NCBI RefSeq assembly: GCF_963677575.1
Contig: NZ_OY782038.1
Coordinates: forward strand, 620,001 to 684,000
Direction of reading: 5' to 3'
Source: an uncultured Draconibacterium sp.
GTDB lineage: Bacteria; Bacteroidota; Bacteroidia; Bacteroidales; Prolixibacteraceae
DNA length: 64,000 nucleotides
Shown: positions 8,081 to 15,878 of the stretch, piece after piece
Layout of the letters: each line of letters starts with the position of its first letter
Numbering within the stretch: the stretch's first letter is position 1
Notes under the pieces: generated by a model
Databases searched by the model: none
Told to the model about the DNA's origin: nothing
What the model saw: the letters and a program-made list of their open reading frames with translations, nothing else
Position numbers and translations under genes: made by a program

Positions 8081-8298
8081 ATAACACGATCACATCCGAA
8101 TTTCCAGAAAGAAGCAACAACGAATTGCAACAAGCAAAATTAAACTTCATTGAAGAACATGGTTTACAGGAGTATTTAAATTCTCACGAGTGCTATTTGA
8201 ATACCCGGTGGTTAACCTACACCGAAATTCAGAAAGAAATGCGCGAAGTACGCTGGAACACCATCGCCGAAATGCAAAAGAATTATCAATACAACTAA
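8077..8298 (+). CDS. Element protein of unknown function (73 aa)
   Basis: Third gene of the element operon, overlapping the LuxR-type gene by 4 bases. It is acidic and helical (NNELQQAKLNFIEEHGLQEY, then TEIQKEMREVRWNTIAEMQK), without signal peptide or membrane segment. The tight coupling supports it as real. I recognise no function. Confidence 0.6.
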   Translation: MNNTITSEFPERSNNELQQAKLNFIEEHGLQEYLNSHECYLNTRWLTYTEIQKEMREVRWNTIAEMQKNYQYN

Positions 8299-8460
8299 TC
8301 TATTCGAAAATTAAAGCACAGCCCTGCATAGCGAAGTGAAGTGTTAAAATTTGGCATAAAAAAAGCCGGATCACAAAACCGAAGTTTCGTGTCCAACTCG
8401 CTTAACTCAATACAAATAAAAAAAGGATATTTTACATTTGCAAAATAAATCTAAAAAAAA

Positions 8461-9699
8461 TTACTCCAAAAGGTTTATTACATCCCTGTTTATACGATCA
8501 CAAATGCTGTAATCTTCTTCTATATAAATATCTGCCATTTTGTGTTCTTTTGTAACGTGGCCAAGGCAAAAGTCAACATCTGCAGTTGTGGCACCTGCTT
8601 TATTTCGGGCAAGACTGGCCCAGCTGTGGCGTACCCATAATGTGGTAACCTTTTTTATTTCTTCCCGTTCACAAATGTTTTTCAATCCGGTGTTTACAGC
8701 CTTTCCTAAATTCTGAACTGTTGCATACCTGTTCTTAATATCAGAAAGAAATCCTTTCGACGAATATTTATCGAACAAAAACTGTAATTCCAGTTCAACT
8801 TTTATCGATAGTAGAATATTATCTTCTTCTTCCTCTCGGTCCATCTTTTTCCTTTCATATTCTACCCTCCCTGAAATTGGTGCTTCCAATTTATACAAAT
8901 CCGCAATATTCATTCCCATCAAATAAAACAGCATCATAAATACATCCTTGCCCAAAATATCACGTGATTGATCACATTTGGAATCCCGAATTTTCTTTAT
9001 TTCCTCGGTTCCAATATTCTTTCTCTTTCGCTTGTACTTTGGAATTTTTACCTTTTTAAACGGATCGTGATGTACTCTGATTATCCCTAAATCATCGTCA
9101 TTAACTTCCAGCTTGTATTTATTGAATAATGCGCGAATGCCCCGGAGGTAGTTATTAATGGAACCGGGCTCAAGTGGCTTATCACCCGGTCCTTTTTTTC
9201 TCAGCTGTTTAATCAGGTCATTTAGTAGTGATGAAGTAATGTCATTGGCATCGATTATTTCTGATTTATAAAACCATGTCAAAGCGTTTAGCGAATCTTT
9301 GTACCAATTAGAAGTACTTTCTTTACGGGGTTCTGCAATTATTTGCCTTGAAAAGCTAACAAAGTTTATGTTCTCGGTTTTTGGGTCGGTGAACTTAACC
9401 AGGTGATTGCGTAAAGCGGTACAGCTCATTTGACGCAACTTCATGCTACCTATTTTTAGCACAATCTTCCGGTAACTCTGTATAATATCTCCCAACTCAT
9501 AATTCAGGTTATCAGCCTCGGGACACTCCTCCAATACCTCCCCGGTTTTGCTCATATACATCGACGCGATAAAAAAACGCGTGGGTATATATTTACTATC
9601 GCCGTTGTGGTACACTCGTATTTTGATATTTGTGGTACCATCGGCCTTATTATGATTATCGGATTGGGACTTAAAAACTACAGGTTTAAATGTTGCCAT
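8461..9699 (-). CDS. Tyrosine recombinase/integrase of the element
   Basis: Site-specific recombinase expected to integrate and excise the element at tRNA-Arg. I choose the start at 9699 (MATFKPVVFKS), the usual N-terminus of Bacteroidota phage-type integrases. The frame also allows 9726. It has an arm-binding N-domain with 'NIKIRVYHNG', a SAM-like core-binding domain (about 115-210 of the longer form), and a catalytic domain with R-H-x-x-W (RHSWAS), LGH and a Tyr in ADIYIEEDY. The position of the first catalytic Arg reads Asn (YLMGMNIADLYKL, residue 273 of the longer form), a substitution I recall from other Bacteroidota integrases. It starts about 215 bases from the tRNA. Confidence 0.92.
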   Translation of the reverse strand: MATFKPVVFKSQSDNHNKADGTTNIKIRVYHNGDSKYIPTRFFIASMYMSKTGEVLEECPEADNLNYELGDIIQSYRKIVLKIGSMKLRQMSCTALRNHLVKFTDPKTENINFVSFSRQIIAEPRKESTSNWYKDSLNALTWFYKSEIIDANDITSSLLNDLIKQLRKKGPGDKPLEPGSINNYLRGIRALFNKYKLEVNDDDLGIIRVHHDPFKKVKIPKYKRKRKNIGTEEIKKIRDSKCDQSRDILGKDVFMMLFYLMGMNIADLYKLEAPISGRVEYERKKMDREEEEDNILLSIKVELELQFLFDKYSSKGFLSDIKNRYATVQNLGKAVNTGLKNICEREEIKKVTTLWVRHSWASLARNKAGATTADVDFCLGHVTKEHKMADIYIEEDYSICDRINRDVINLLE

Positions 9700-9754
9700 T
9701 TTATCAATTTTAATGTGATTCAACACAAGCCTGTGAAGCCCAAAAAATGAAATC

Positions 9755-9775
9755 GTTTCAAAACTATTTCAAAGA
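9755..9775 (+). repeat. Paired TTTCAAA repeats, right end (putative recombinase arm sites)
   Basis: GTTTCAAAAC (9755-9764) and ATTTCAAAGA (9766-9775) are 11 bp apart, mirroring the pair at 4969-4989 at the opposite end. They lie just upstream of the integrase start, so integrase binding here could also repress its own gene. The role is inferred. Confidence 0.5.
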
Positions 9776-9840
9776 ATGCACTCTTTTAAACCCCCTTATT
9801 AAGCATAATTAAGTAGTAAAGTGCTAAATTTTAAGCAAAA

Positions 9841-9875
9841 TAAGCGAGGGACACTGACTTGTGCCAACTCGCTTA
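9841..9875 (-). terminator. Element-supplied hairpin downstream of tRNA-Arg (terminator and/or arm site)
   Basis: On the minus strand, ATAAGCGAG and CTCGCTTAT form a 9-bp perfect stem around a 20-base interior that can pair further (GGCAC with GTGTCC). TTTTG follows. It is the first strong hairpin after the tRNA-Arg gene now that the original terminator is 5 kb away. The TAAGCGAG word also occurs at the left end (4949-4956) and its complement at 8397-8404, so it may be a protein site as well. Confidence 0.5.
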
Positions 9876-9914
9876 TCTCTTTGAAAATCAATGTCTCAAC
9901 ATCGATTTTTTCTC

Positions 9915-9990
<76 letters not shown>

Positions 9991-10155
9991 AGCCTTATTT
10001 TGCGCTGCAAAAGTATAAATCTAATTGCAAATAACAAATACCAAATCTGAAATAATTCAAATTGCAGAACATTTCAAGATTATACAGTGTAGTTCTGTTC
10101 AATAAAAAACCGTTCTATTACTCAATTAAAATAAATGGGAGTAAAAAGTAAACAC

Positions 10156-10163
10156 TATTTTTG
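10156..10163 (+). promoter_or_regulatory. -7 promoter box for the MFS/HAD pair
   Basis: TATTTTTG matches the Bacteroidota -7 consensus TAnnTTTG, 12 bases before the ATG at 10175. No TTTG is seen at the expected -33 distance. Confidence 0.35.
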
Positions 10164-10174
10164 CGCCTGATTTG

Positions 10175-11353
10175 ATGTCAAAATTTAGTAAAAACATACC
10201 GCGTCTCTATCTGGTAAAAATCTCGAAGTGGTTTAATATGGTTATGCCAATTGTTGTGCTGTTTTACCAGAGCAACAACATGGGGATGCACGAAATTTTC
10301 GTACTGAAAGCCATTTATTCCATTGCCATTGTTGGTATGGAAATTCCCTCGGGCTGGATGGCTGATGTTTGGGGACGTAAAAAGACGCTGGTTCTGGGAA
10401 GTATTCTGGGAAGTCTTGGATTTCTGATCTACAGTTTCTCTTATGGTTTCTGGGCTTTTGTGGCTGCCGAAATAATTCTCGGAATCGGGCATTCTTTTGT
10501 TTCCGGTGCCGACTCGGCCATGTTGTACGATAGTTTAAAAGCTGATAAACGTACCGATAAATATGTGCGCGAAGAAGGCCGGATAACCTCGGTTGGTAAT
10601 TTTTCCGAAGCCATTGCCGGCGTAGTTGGCGGACTTTTGGCAGTCATTAGTTTGCGCACACCCTTCTATTTTCAGTTTGGTGTGGCAGCCATTGCCATTC
10701 CGGCTGCACTTACCATGATGGAACCTAAAATTCACTCCACCGAGCATATTCATTCGGTTATGAAAATGGTGCAAAACATTCGAAAAACCTTTGTTACGAA
10801 TCATAATCTGCGTGTTGCCATATTGTTGTCGTCGGTAACGGGCACGGCAACACTTACTTTCGCGTGGTTTGTTCAGCCCTTTTTTAAAGCAATCGGTCTG
10901 CCTGTTGAATTTTTTGGTGTCTTTTGGACGGCGCTAAATTTAACGGTTGGCGTGTCTACTGTTTTTGCCTACAAAGTGGAAGAGTTTTTAGGAAGACGCT
11001 GGTCGATACTGTTGGTTATTATTTTGCTCTCGGTCGGATATGTTTTCTCCGGAATCACCATTTCGTACTGGGGACTTGGCTTTTTGTTTCTATTCTACCT
11101 GGTGCGTGGACTGGCAACACCAATATTTAAAAATTACATTAACCAGTACACCGATAGTGAAGTGCGGGCCACTATGCTCTCTGTACGAAACTTTATTATT
11201 CGCATTGCGTTTGCGGGCATCGGGCCATTGTTGGGTTGGATAACAGATAATATAAGCCTTAGTAAAGCATTTTTGCTGGCCGGGATTATTTATCTTGTAG
11301 CAGCAATAGCCGTTACTTTTCCCTGGTTACGAAACAAAAGCGAAGAAAAATGA
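10175..11353 (+). CDS. MFS transporter
   Basis: 392-aa inner-membrane transporter of the major facilitator superfamily with about 12 hydrophobic segments. The loop 2-3 signature is clear (SGWMADVWGRKKTL, residues ~59-72). A TTG two codons earlier is possible, but the ATG at 10175 is the natural start. The following HAD gene overlaps its stop by 4 bases, so the two are cotranscribed. The substrate cannot be predicted. Drug/metabolite efflux members are closest in general look. Confidence 0.9.
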   Translation: MSKFSKNIPRLYLVKISKWFNMVMPIVVLFYQSNNMGMHEIFVLKAIYSIAIVGMEIPSGWMADVWGRKKTLVLGSILGSLGFLIYSFSYGFWAFVAAEIILGIGHSFVSGADSAMLYDSLKADKRTDKYVREEGRITSVGNFSEAIAGVVGGLLAVISLRTPFYFQFGVAAIAIPAALTMMEPKIHSTEHIHSVMKMVQNIRKTFVTNHNLRVAILLSSVTGTATLTFAWFVQPFFKAIGLPVEFFGVFWTALNLTVGVSTVFAYKVEEFLGRRWSILLVIILLSVGYVFSGITISYWGLGFLFLFYLVRGLATPIFKNYINQYTDSEVRATMLSVRNFIIRIAFAGIGPLLGWITDNISLSKAFLLAGIIYLVAAIAVTFPWLRNKSEEK

Positions 11354-11970
11354 GCAAATCTGTATTGATATTCGATCTTGACAACACCATTTACCCGGTA
11401 AGTTCAATAGCTAAAAAACTATTTGAGAAGCTTTATGCTGTTATCGAAAAGAGTGGCGGATACGAAGGAGATCTGAAAGCCATTAAATTGGAAATACAAC
11501 GTACGCCATTTCAGAATGTAGCCAGCACATTTTCGTTTAGCGAGCAATTACTGAAAGAATGCATGGAAGTGCACATCAACCTAACTTACGATGATCCGAT
11601 GCAGTATTTTCCCGATTATGAATTGGTTAGAGAACTCCAGCAAACTAAGTTTCTGGTCACTTCGGGTTTTAGTAAATTGCAGCACAGCAAAATCGACAAT
11701 CTGGGCATTCGCAACGATTTTAAAGAAATTGTAATTCTCGACTTGCAAAAATCAAACGACACCAAAAAGGATATTTTCAAACAACTTCTGGAGGATTATA
11801 AACTTTCAGAAGAAGAAGTTTTGATTATTGGCGATGATATTAAATCGGAAATTCAGGCGGGAAAAGAGCTTGGAATCGACACGGTTATTTACGATCGTTT
11901 GGAAAAATACACTGACTTAAATCTTTCTAACAAAATCGAGAATTTTGCAGAACTCCCGAAGTTTCTTTAA
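11350..11970 (+). CDS. HAD-superfamily hydrolase, pyrimidine 5'-nucleotidase-like
   Basis: 206-aa phosphatase with motif I FDLDNTIYP (nucleophile Asp near residue 9), a helical cap, motif II in FLVTSGFSKL and motif IV IIGDDIKSEIQAGKELG. The DxDNT(I/L)Y start is typical of SDT1/PYNA-like HAD enzymes, which dephosphorylate nucleoside monophosphates or similar small phosphates. It is translationally coupled (ATGA overlap) to the MFS gene. The substrate is not determined. Confidence 0.85.
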   Translation: MSKSVLIFDLDNTIYPVSSIAKKLFEKLYAVIEKSGGYEGDLKAIKLEIQRTPFQNVASTFSFSEQLLKECMEVHINLTYDDPMQYFPDYELVRELQQTKFLVTSGFSKLQHSKIDNLGIRNDFKEIVILDLQKSNDTKKDIFKQLLEDYKLSEEEVLIIGDDIKSEIQAGKELGIDTVIYDRLEKYTDLNLSNKIENFAELPKFL

Positions 11971-12114
11971 TCCGAATTATTCATCACAGAATTGCGAGAA
12001 GTCTAATGCGACGTAAGTTTCGCTCCCATTTTCGATACTCAAAAATGGACTCAACTATGTCGGGATTAATCCGGACAAACGTGACTATTGCTAAATTCAT
12101 AAGAATTATCCGGG

Positions 12115-12828
12115 TTAAAGCTCCAGCTTTAATCCGTCGTAAGCCATAAAAACATTTTCCGGTAATTCTTTCATCACATCGTCGTATTTACCAAAAGCGT
12201 GACTAATGTGTGTGAGATAGGTTTGTTCCGGATTAATTCGTTGAACAATTTCCAGCACTTCTTCCAGGTTGAAATGCGACAAGTGCTTTTCTTTCCGCAA
12301 GCAGTTAATGATCAGAATTTTGGTTCCCTTAACTTTCTCTAATTCACTTTCTTCAATGAAATTGGTGTCAGTTATGTAGGTTAAACCGCCCACACGGTAA
12401 CCATAAACCGGCAATTTATGGTGCCAGCAGCGAATTGGCACAAACTCAACTCCATCAACAGCGAACGGCGCGTCATCAACTTTACGCAATTCCATCTTCG
12501 GTATGCCCGGATATATAAACGTGGCAAACACATAATTAAAGATGCGTTTGATCGCTTTTTGCACCCGCTCTTCCGCAAAAATTTCCATATGGTTTTTCTG
12601 CACCCAGTTATAAGAACGAATATCATCTAAACCAAAAATATGATCAACATGCTCGTGTGTCAACAAAATCGCCCGAAGCGTTTTTACCTTTTCGCGCAAC
12701 ATCTGCTGGCGGAAATCAGGCCCCGCGTCAATCACAAAATTTTTATCGTTAATGTTTAGCAGTATTGAGGATCGTAATCGTTTGTCTTTTTTGTTTTTTG
12801 AAGTACAAACGTCGCAATCGCACGCCAC
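12115..12828 (-). CDS. MBL-fold phosphodiesterase, PhnP-like (5' end irregular)
   Basis: Metallo-beta-lactamase-fold hydrolase with the metal motif LTHEHVDHIFGLDD (H58, H60, D62, H63 of this frame), further ligands in RCWHHK and ITDTN, and a final THISHAFG. Members include PhnP and related cyclic phosphodiesterases. The coordinates start at GTG 12828, the only standard start codon in frame. The conserved N-terminal strand and glycine loop, LLGTGTSQGVPVVACDCDVC, is nevertheless encoded in frame upstream, to about 12876. No ATG, GTG or TTG exists in frame there. An ATG at 12870-12872 lies one frame off. Either a rare ATA start is used or one base is missing from the gene or assembly. Confidence 0.85.
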   Translation of the reverse strand: MACDCDVCTSKNKKDKRLRSSILLNINDKNFVIDAGPDFRQQMLREKVKTLRAILLTHEHVDHIFGLDDIRSYNWVQKNHMEIFAEERVQKAIKRIFNYVFATFIYPGIPKMELRKVDDAPFAVDGVEFVPIRCWHHKLPVYGYRVGGLTYITDTNFIEESELEKVKGTKILIINCLRKEKHLSHFNLEEVLEIVQRINPEQTYLTHISHAFGKYDDVMKELPENVFMAYDGLKLEL

Positions 12829-12940
12829 AACTGGTACGCCCTGAGAGGTGCCAGTTCCGAGTAAAGTTGCATTTATTTTTATTGAAGGATTTTATTGACA
12901 GCAAAATTAATAAAAGCAATTCTATAAAAAGTATAATCAC

Positions 12941-12948
12941 TACTTTTG
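12941..12948 (+). promoter_or_regulatory. -7 promoter box for the tetrapyrrole-methylase-family gene
   Basis: TACTTTTG matches TAnnTTTG, 18 bases before the ATG at 12966. No clear -33 TTTG is present. Confidence 0.35.
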
Positions 12949-12965
12949 CAAAAATCTTTTAACGA

Positions 12966-13667
12966 ATGGCAACACTTTATCTCGTACCGAATGTTTTGGC
13001 CGATGGCGACTGGCAAACAGTTTTACCTGTTCAGGTGGAACCGATTTTAACCAACACGAAATATTTTATCGTTGAAAATATACGCACGGCCAGACGTTTT
13101 ATGAAACAGGTAAACCGAGAGATAAATATTGACGAGTGTACCTTTTACGAAATTAACAAACGCACCAATTCTGATGACTTGCCACGCTTTCTAAAGCCCA
13201 TTACTGATGGACATGATGTAGCTGTATTATCAGAAGCCGGCTGTCCAGGTGTTGCAGATCCCGGTGCCGAAGTGGTAAAAATAGCACATAAAAAAGGGAT
13301 AAAAGTAGTGCCAATCGTTGGGCCGTCTTCCATTCTATTGGCGTTGATGGCCTCAGGGATGAACGGGCAGAATTTTGCTTTTAAAGGTTATTTGCCGGTT
13401 AAACCGCAGGAACGGGTAAAAGAATTACAGGCTTTGGAAAAAACAATCAGAAGCAGCCGGCAAACGCAGATTTTTATCGAAACGCCATACCGAAACAACC
13501 AACTGGTAAGCGACGTTTTAAAATCGTGCTCGCCATCTACATTACTTTGTGTGGCAGCCAATATTACCGGGGAGAATGAATTTATTCAAACCAAATCAAT
13601 TCAGGACTGGAAAAAAGTCGGTGTTCCCGATTTGCACAAACAACCGGTAATCTTTTTGTTGGGGTAA
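12966..13667 (+). CDS. SAM-dependent methyltransferase, RsmI-like (tetrapyrrole methylase family)
   Basis: 233-aa cytoplasmic enzyme of the TP_methylase fold. Typical elements are MATLYLVPNVL at the start, SEAGCPGVADPG at about residues 89-100 (SAM site) and VGPSSILLALMASG at about 118-131. RsmI methylates C1402 of 16S rRNA. This shorter form, common in Bacteroidota, is a paralogue, and its exact substrate is uncertain. It is convergent with the Nudix fusion gene, with only 10 bases between the ends. Confidence 0.85.
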   Translation: MATLYLVPNVLADGDWQTVLPVQVEPILTNTKYFIVENIRTARRFMKQVNREINIDECTFYEINKRTNSDDLPRFLKPITDGHDVAVLSEAGCPGVADPGAEVVKIAHKKGIKVVPIVGPSSILLALMASGMNGQNFAFKGYLPVKPQERVKELQALEKTIRSSRQTQIFIETPYRNNQLVSDVLKSCSPSTLLCVAANITGENEFIQTKSIQDWKKVGVPDLHKQPVIFLLG

Positions 13668-13677
13668 AAATAGTTTT

Positions 13678-14754
13678 TCAGATAAGCTTGAGTTCCTGAA
13701 GTAATCTGAACTCCATCTCAAAATTTGGGGTAAAAATAGCCTTACCAAGGTTTTTCTCCACCTGATTTTTTGTCCAGAAACGAAGTTCTTCCACCTCGTC
13801 CGACTGGATGCCAAAACCTTTATAATCGTAAGTGGTAAACAGGTAAATCAATTCGGCTTCCACCTCCGATTCCCATTTGTACACTTTTTGCAGTTTTGCC
13901 GAAAAATCTTTTAAACCAATTTCCTCGAAAACCTCTTTTTTTAGTGCTTGCTCCAAAGTCTCACCTGCCGAAATATGACCGCCAACAGCCGTATCCCATT
14001 TCCCGGGTTGGATTTGTTTATCAGCCGGTCGTTTTTGAATGAGTATAGCTCCTTTATTATTGAGCACATGCAAATGCACCACCGGATGTAATAATTTACT
14101 TCCGTTGTGTACCTGGCTACGTGGTGCCTGACCGGTAACTTTTCCCTGTTCATCAACCAGAGGCACCCACTCTTCCTTTGTCAACGCCTTTTGTTTCTTT
14201 TTCTGACGAAGCATTTCGAATAAAAAATAAACACCAAAAATAATGTAAAATAATCCGCCGCTAATAAATGCCCAGGCTTCTTTGCTCATAAAAAAGGCAG
14301 AATAAAACACCAAAACTGTATGCACCAAAAAGATAAAGAACAGGCTCTTCATACTTTGTCGCATCTGCTGTATCTGGGCGGTATTAAACTCTACATCTTT
14401 CATGTAGCGTTGCCCCATCATCCCAACTATATTTACATTTGAGAATGCCGAAATGGCCAGAACAGCCACCAGAATCAGTTCGATCAATCCGGGTTTCAGC
14501 TTGAAAAAAATATCGTTGTCGAGCAGAATAGAAACCCCGCCAAGGACCACCAGTAGCAAAGTATCGAAAAGCACAAATTTCTCGAATCGCTTTTCTTTAA
14601 TGGCAATCCAGGCCATTTCTGCCACACCTACACCTATAGCAACAAAAAGCCCGATTTTAGTCCCCCATATTTCATCAGCGGCGATGAAAACAAACAAAGG
14701 AATAAAACCAGGCAGTAATTTTTTAAATAATTGTGCTCTGTTCATAGGAAACAA
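13678..14754 (-). CDS. Membrane (septation-protein-A-like) - Nudix hydrolase fusion
   Basis: 358-aa two-part protein. Residues ~1-185 have about six membrane segments and look like the YciB/IspZ intracellular-septation family (LLPGFIPLFVFIAADEIWGT). Residues ~195-358 are a Nudix domain with the box G259-x5-E265-x7-K273-E-V-F-E-E-I-G280. The canonical Arg is Lys here, a mild change. The Nudix part begins EEWVPLVDEQGKVTG, as in IDI/YfcD-like enzymes. A membrane-tethered Nudix hydrolase suggests pyrophosphate clean-up near the membrane or envelope. The two parts are in one continuous frame, so this is a true fusion. Confidence 0.82.
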   Translation of the reverse strand: MFPMNRAQLFKKLLPGFIPLFVFIAADEIWGTKIGLFVAIGVGVAEMAWIAIKEKRFEKFVLFDTLLLVVLGGVSILLDNDIFFKLKPGLIELILVAVLAISAFSNVNIVGMMGQRYMKDVEFNTAQIQQMRQSMKSLFFIFLVHTVLVFYSAFFMSKEAWAFISGGLFYIIFGVYFLFEMLRQKKKQKALTKEEWVPLVDEQGKVTGQAPRSQVHNGSKLLHPVVHLHVLNNKGAILIQKRPADKQIQPGKWDTAVGGHISAGETLEQALKKEVFEEIGLKDFSAKLQKVYKWESEVEAELIYLFTTYDYKGFGIQSDEVEELRFWTKNQVEKNLGKAIFTPNFEMEFRLLQELKLI

Positions 14755-14765
14755 CGAGCAATAGA

Positions 14766-15305
14766 TTATTCTTCCTCGTCGGTAGAAGTTTCAAAAGGAA
14801 TAACCTTGTAAATTTCTACCTCCATTAAAACCGTTTGAAAAGCTCCGATAGAATATCCGGAACCTGATTGACCGTAAGCTAATTCAGAGTTGATCACCAG
14901 GCGCGATCTTGTTCCGGGCTGCATATAGGTCAAGCCTTCTTCAAGTCCCTGAATCGAACTTCCGGCTCCGACAGTAACCTCGTACGGTTCATATCGATGT
15001 CCATCAAGATAACCGTTTGTTTCGTCAACCAATAAACTATCCGGACCTTCGATTAACGACCAGGTAGCATAAAATAACTGAACACGGTCGCCAGCTTTTA
15101 TGGTATCTCCCTCGCCGGTTCCAGGTTCATTAAAATAATAAAGACCAGATGCCGTAGGTTCCGCTCCCGGGTGAGCAATTGCCATGTATTCATCCAACAA
15201 CGCCAGTTCATCATCCCTCATTTTTTTGTAATCAACTCCATCGTTACAGGCAAAAAATGCAACAGCCCCTAAAATCAATAAAATATATGATAATGTTTTC
15301 TTCAT
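14766..15305 (-). CDS. FKBP-type peptidyl-prolyl isomerase lipoprotein
   Basis: 179 aa with lipoprotein signal MKKTLSYILLILGAVAFFAC, then a helical linker and an FKBP domain (GDRVQLFYATW, IQGLEEGLTYMQPGTRSRLV, ELAYGQSG). Residues around the active site are partly changed (an IQGLEEGL core instead of VIKGWDEG), so activity may be low. It is the second of two adjacent FKBP lipoprotein genes behind an NrnA-like gene on the same strand. It likely acts as a periplasmic or outer-membrane folding factor. Confidence 0.9.
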   Translation of the reverse strand: MKKTLSYILLILGAVAFFACNDGVDYKKMRDDELALLDEYMAIAHPGAEPTASGLYYFNEPGTGEGDTIKAGDRVQLFYATWSLIEGPDSLLVDETNGYLDGHRYEPYEVTVGAGSSIQGLEEGLTYMQPGTRSRLVINSELAYGQSGSGYSIGAFQTVLMEVEIYKVIPFETSTDEEE

Positions 15306-15366
15306 CTGATCTTTAATTATTTCTATCTATAAAATAGTGTGATTCAATTTTAAATTCGCTGCAAAT

Positions 15367-15876
15367 TTAATGAAGTGGTTTTATTTCTACCACATCTACC
15401 TTAAAAACTATTGTAGTATTTGGTGGAATGTGGCCTGCACCGGTTTCGCCATACCCTAATTCGGACGGGATAATTAAAAACGCTGAACCTTCTTCATCAA
15501 TAACGCTTACTCCATCATTAAATCCATCAATCACTCCTTCGGTACCTAAAATAAACTCCCATGTTTCGTCTCCGGTACTATCAAATATGCTACCATCCAT
15601 AAAACTGCCGGTATATTTTATTACACAGGTATCTCCAACCTCAGGATAGGTACCATTTCCAATCGAATCGGTAATGTAATACACCCCCAGTGCTGTTGTA
15701 TCAATATCCAGTCCCCTGTTTGCCAAAGTATCAAGATACACATCTAACAAAGCAGCTTCTTCAGCTTTTGTTGGCGGAATGTACTCTTCGCCATCGTCAA
15801 TACATGATACTATTGCAACTCCGATAACAATCGCTAATAAAAATCTTGTAACTAATTTTAAATTCATTTTTAACAT
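15367..15876 (-). CDS. FKBP-type peptidyl-prolyl isomerase lipoprotein
   Basis: 169 aa. The signal peptide ends in AIVSC, followed by a spacer rich in acidic residues and a full FKBP domain (CVIKYTGSFMDGSIFDST, VIDGFNDGVSVIDEEGSAFL, ELGYGETGAGHIPPNTTIVF). Two codons separate possible starts (15876 or 15867). The start lies 2 bases after the stop of the upstream DHH gene, so it is cotranscribed with that gene and with the second FKBP gene. It probably assists folding of exported proteins. Confidence 0.92.
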   Translation of the reverse strand: MLKMNLKLVTRFLLAIVIGVAIVSCIDDGEEYIPPTKAEEAALLDVYLDTLANRGLDIDTTALGVYYITDSIGNGTYPEVGDTCVIKYTGSFMDGSIFDSTGDETWEFILGTEGVIDGFNDGVSVIDEEGSAFLIIPSELGYGETGAGHIPPNTTIVFKVDVVEIKPLH

Positions 15877-15878
15877 TT

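Noticed and set aside
12026..12076. CCATTTT/AAAATGG hairpin and an imperfect palindrome around 12059-12076 between convergent genes
   Set aside because: The stem is weak and lacks a T-run. It may be a weak terminator or decayed repeat, but I cannot support either.
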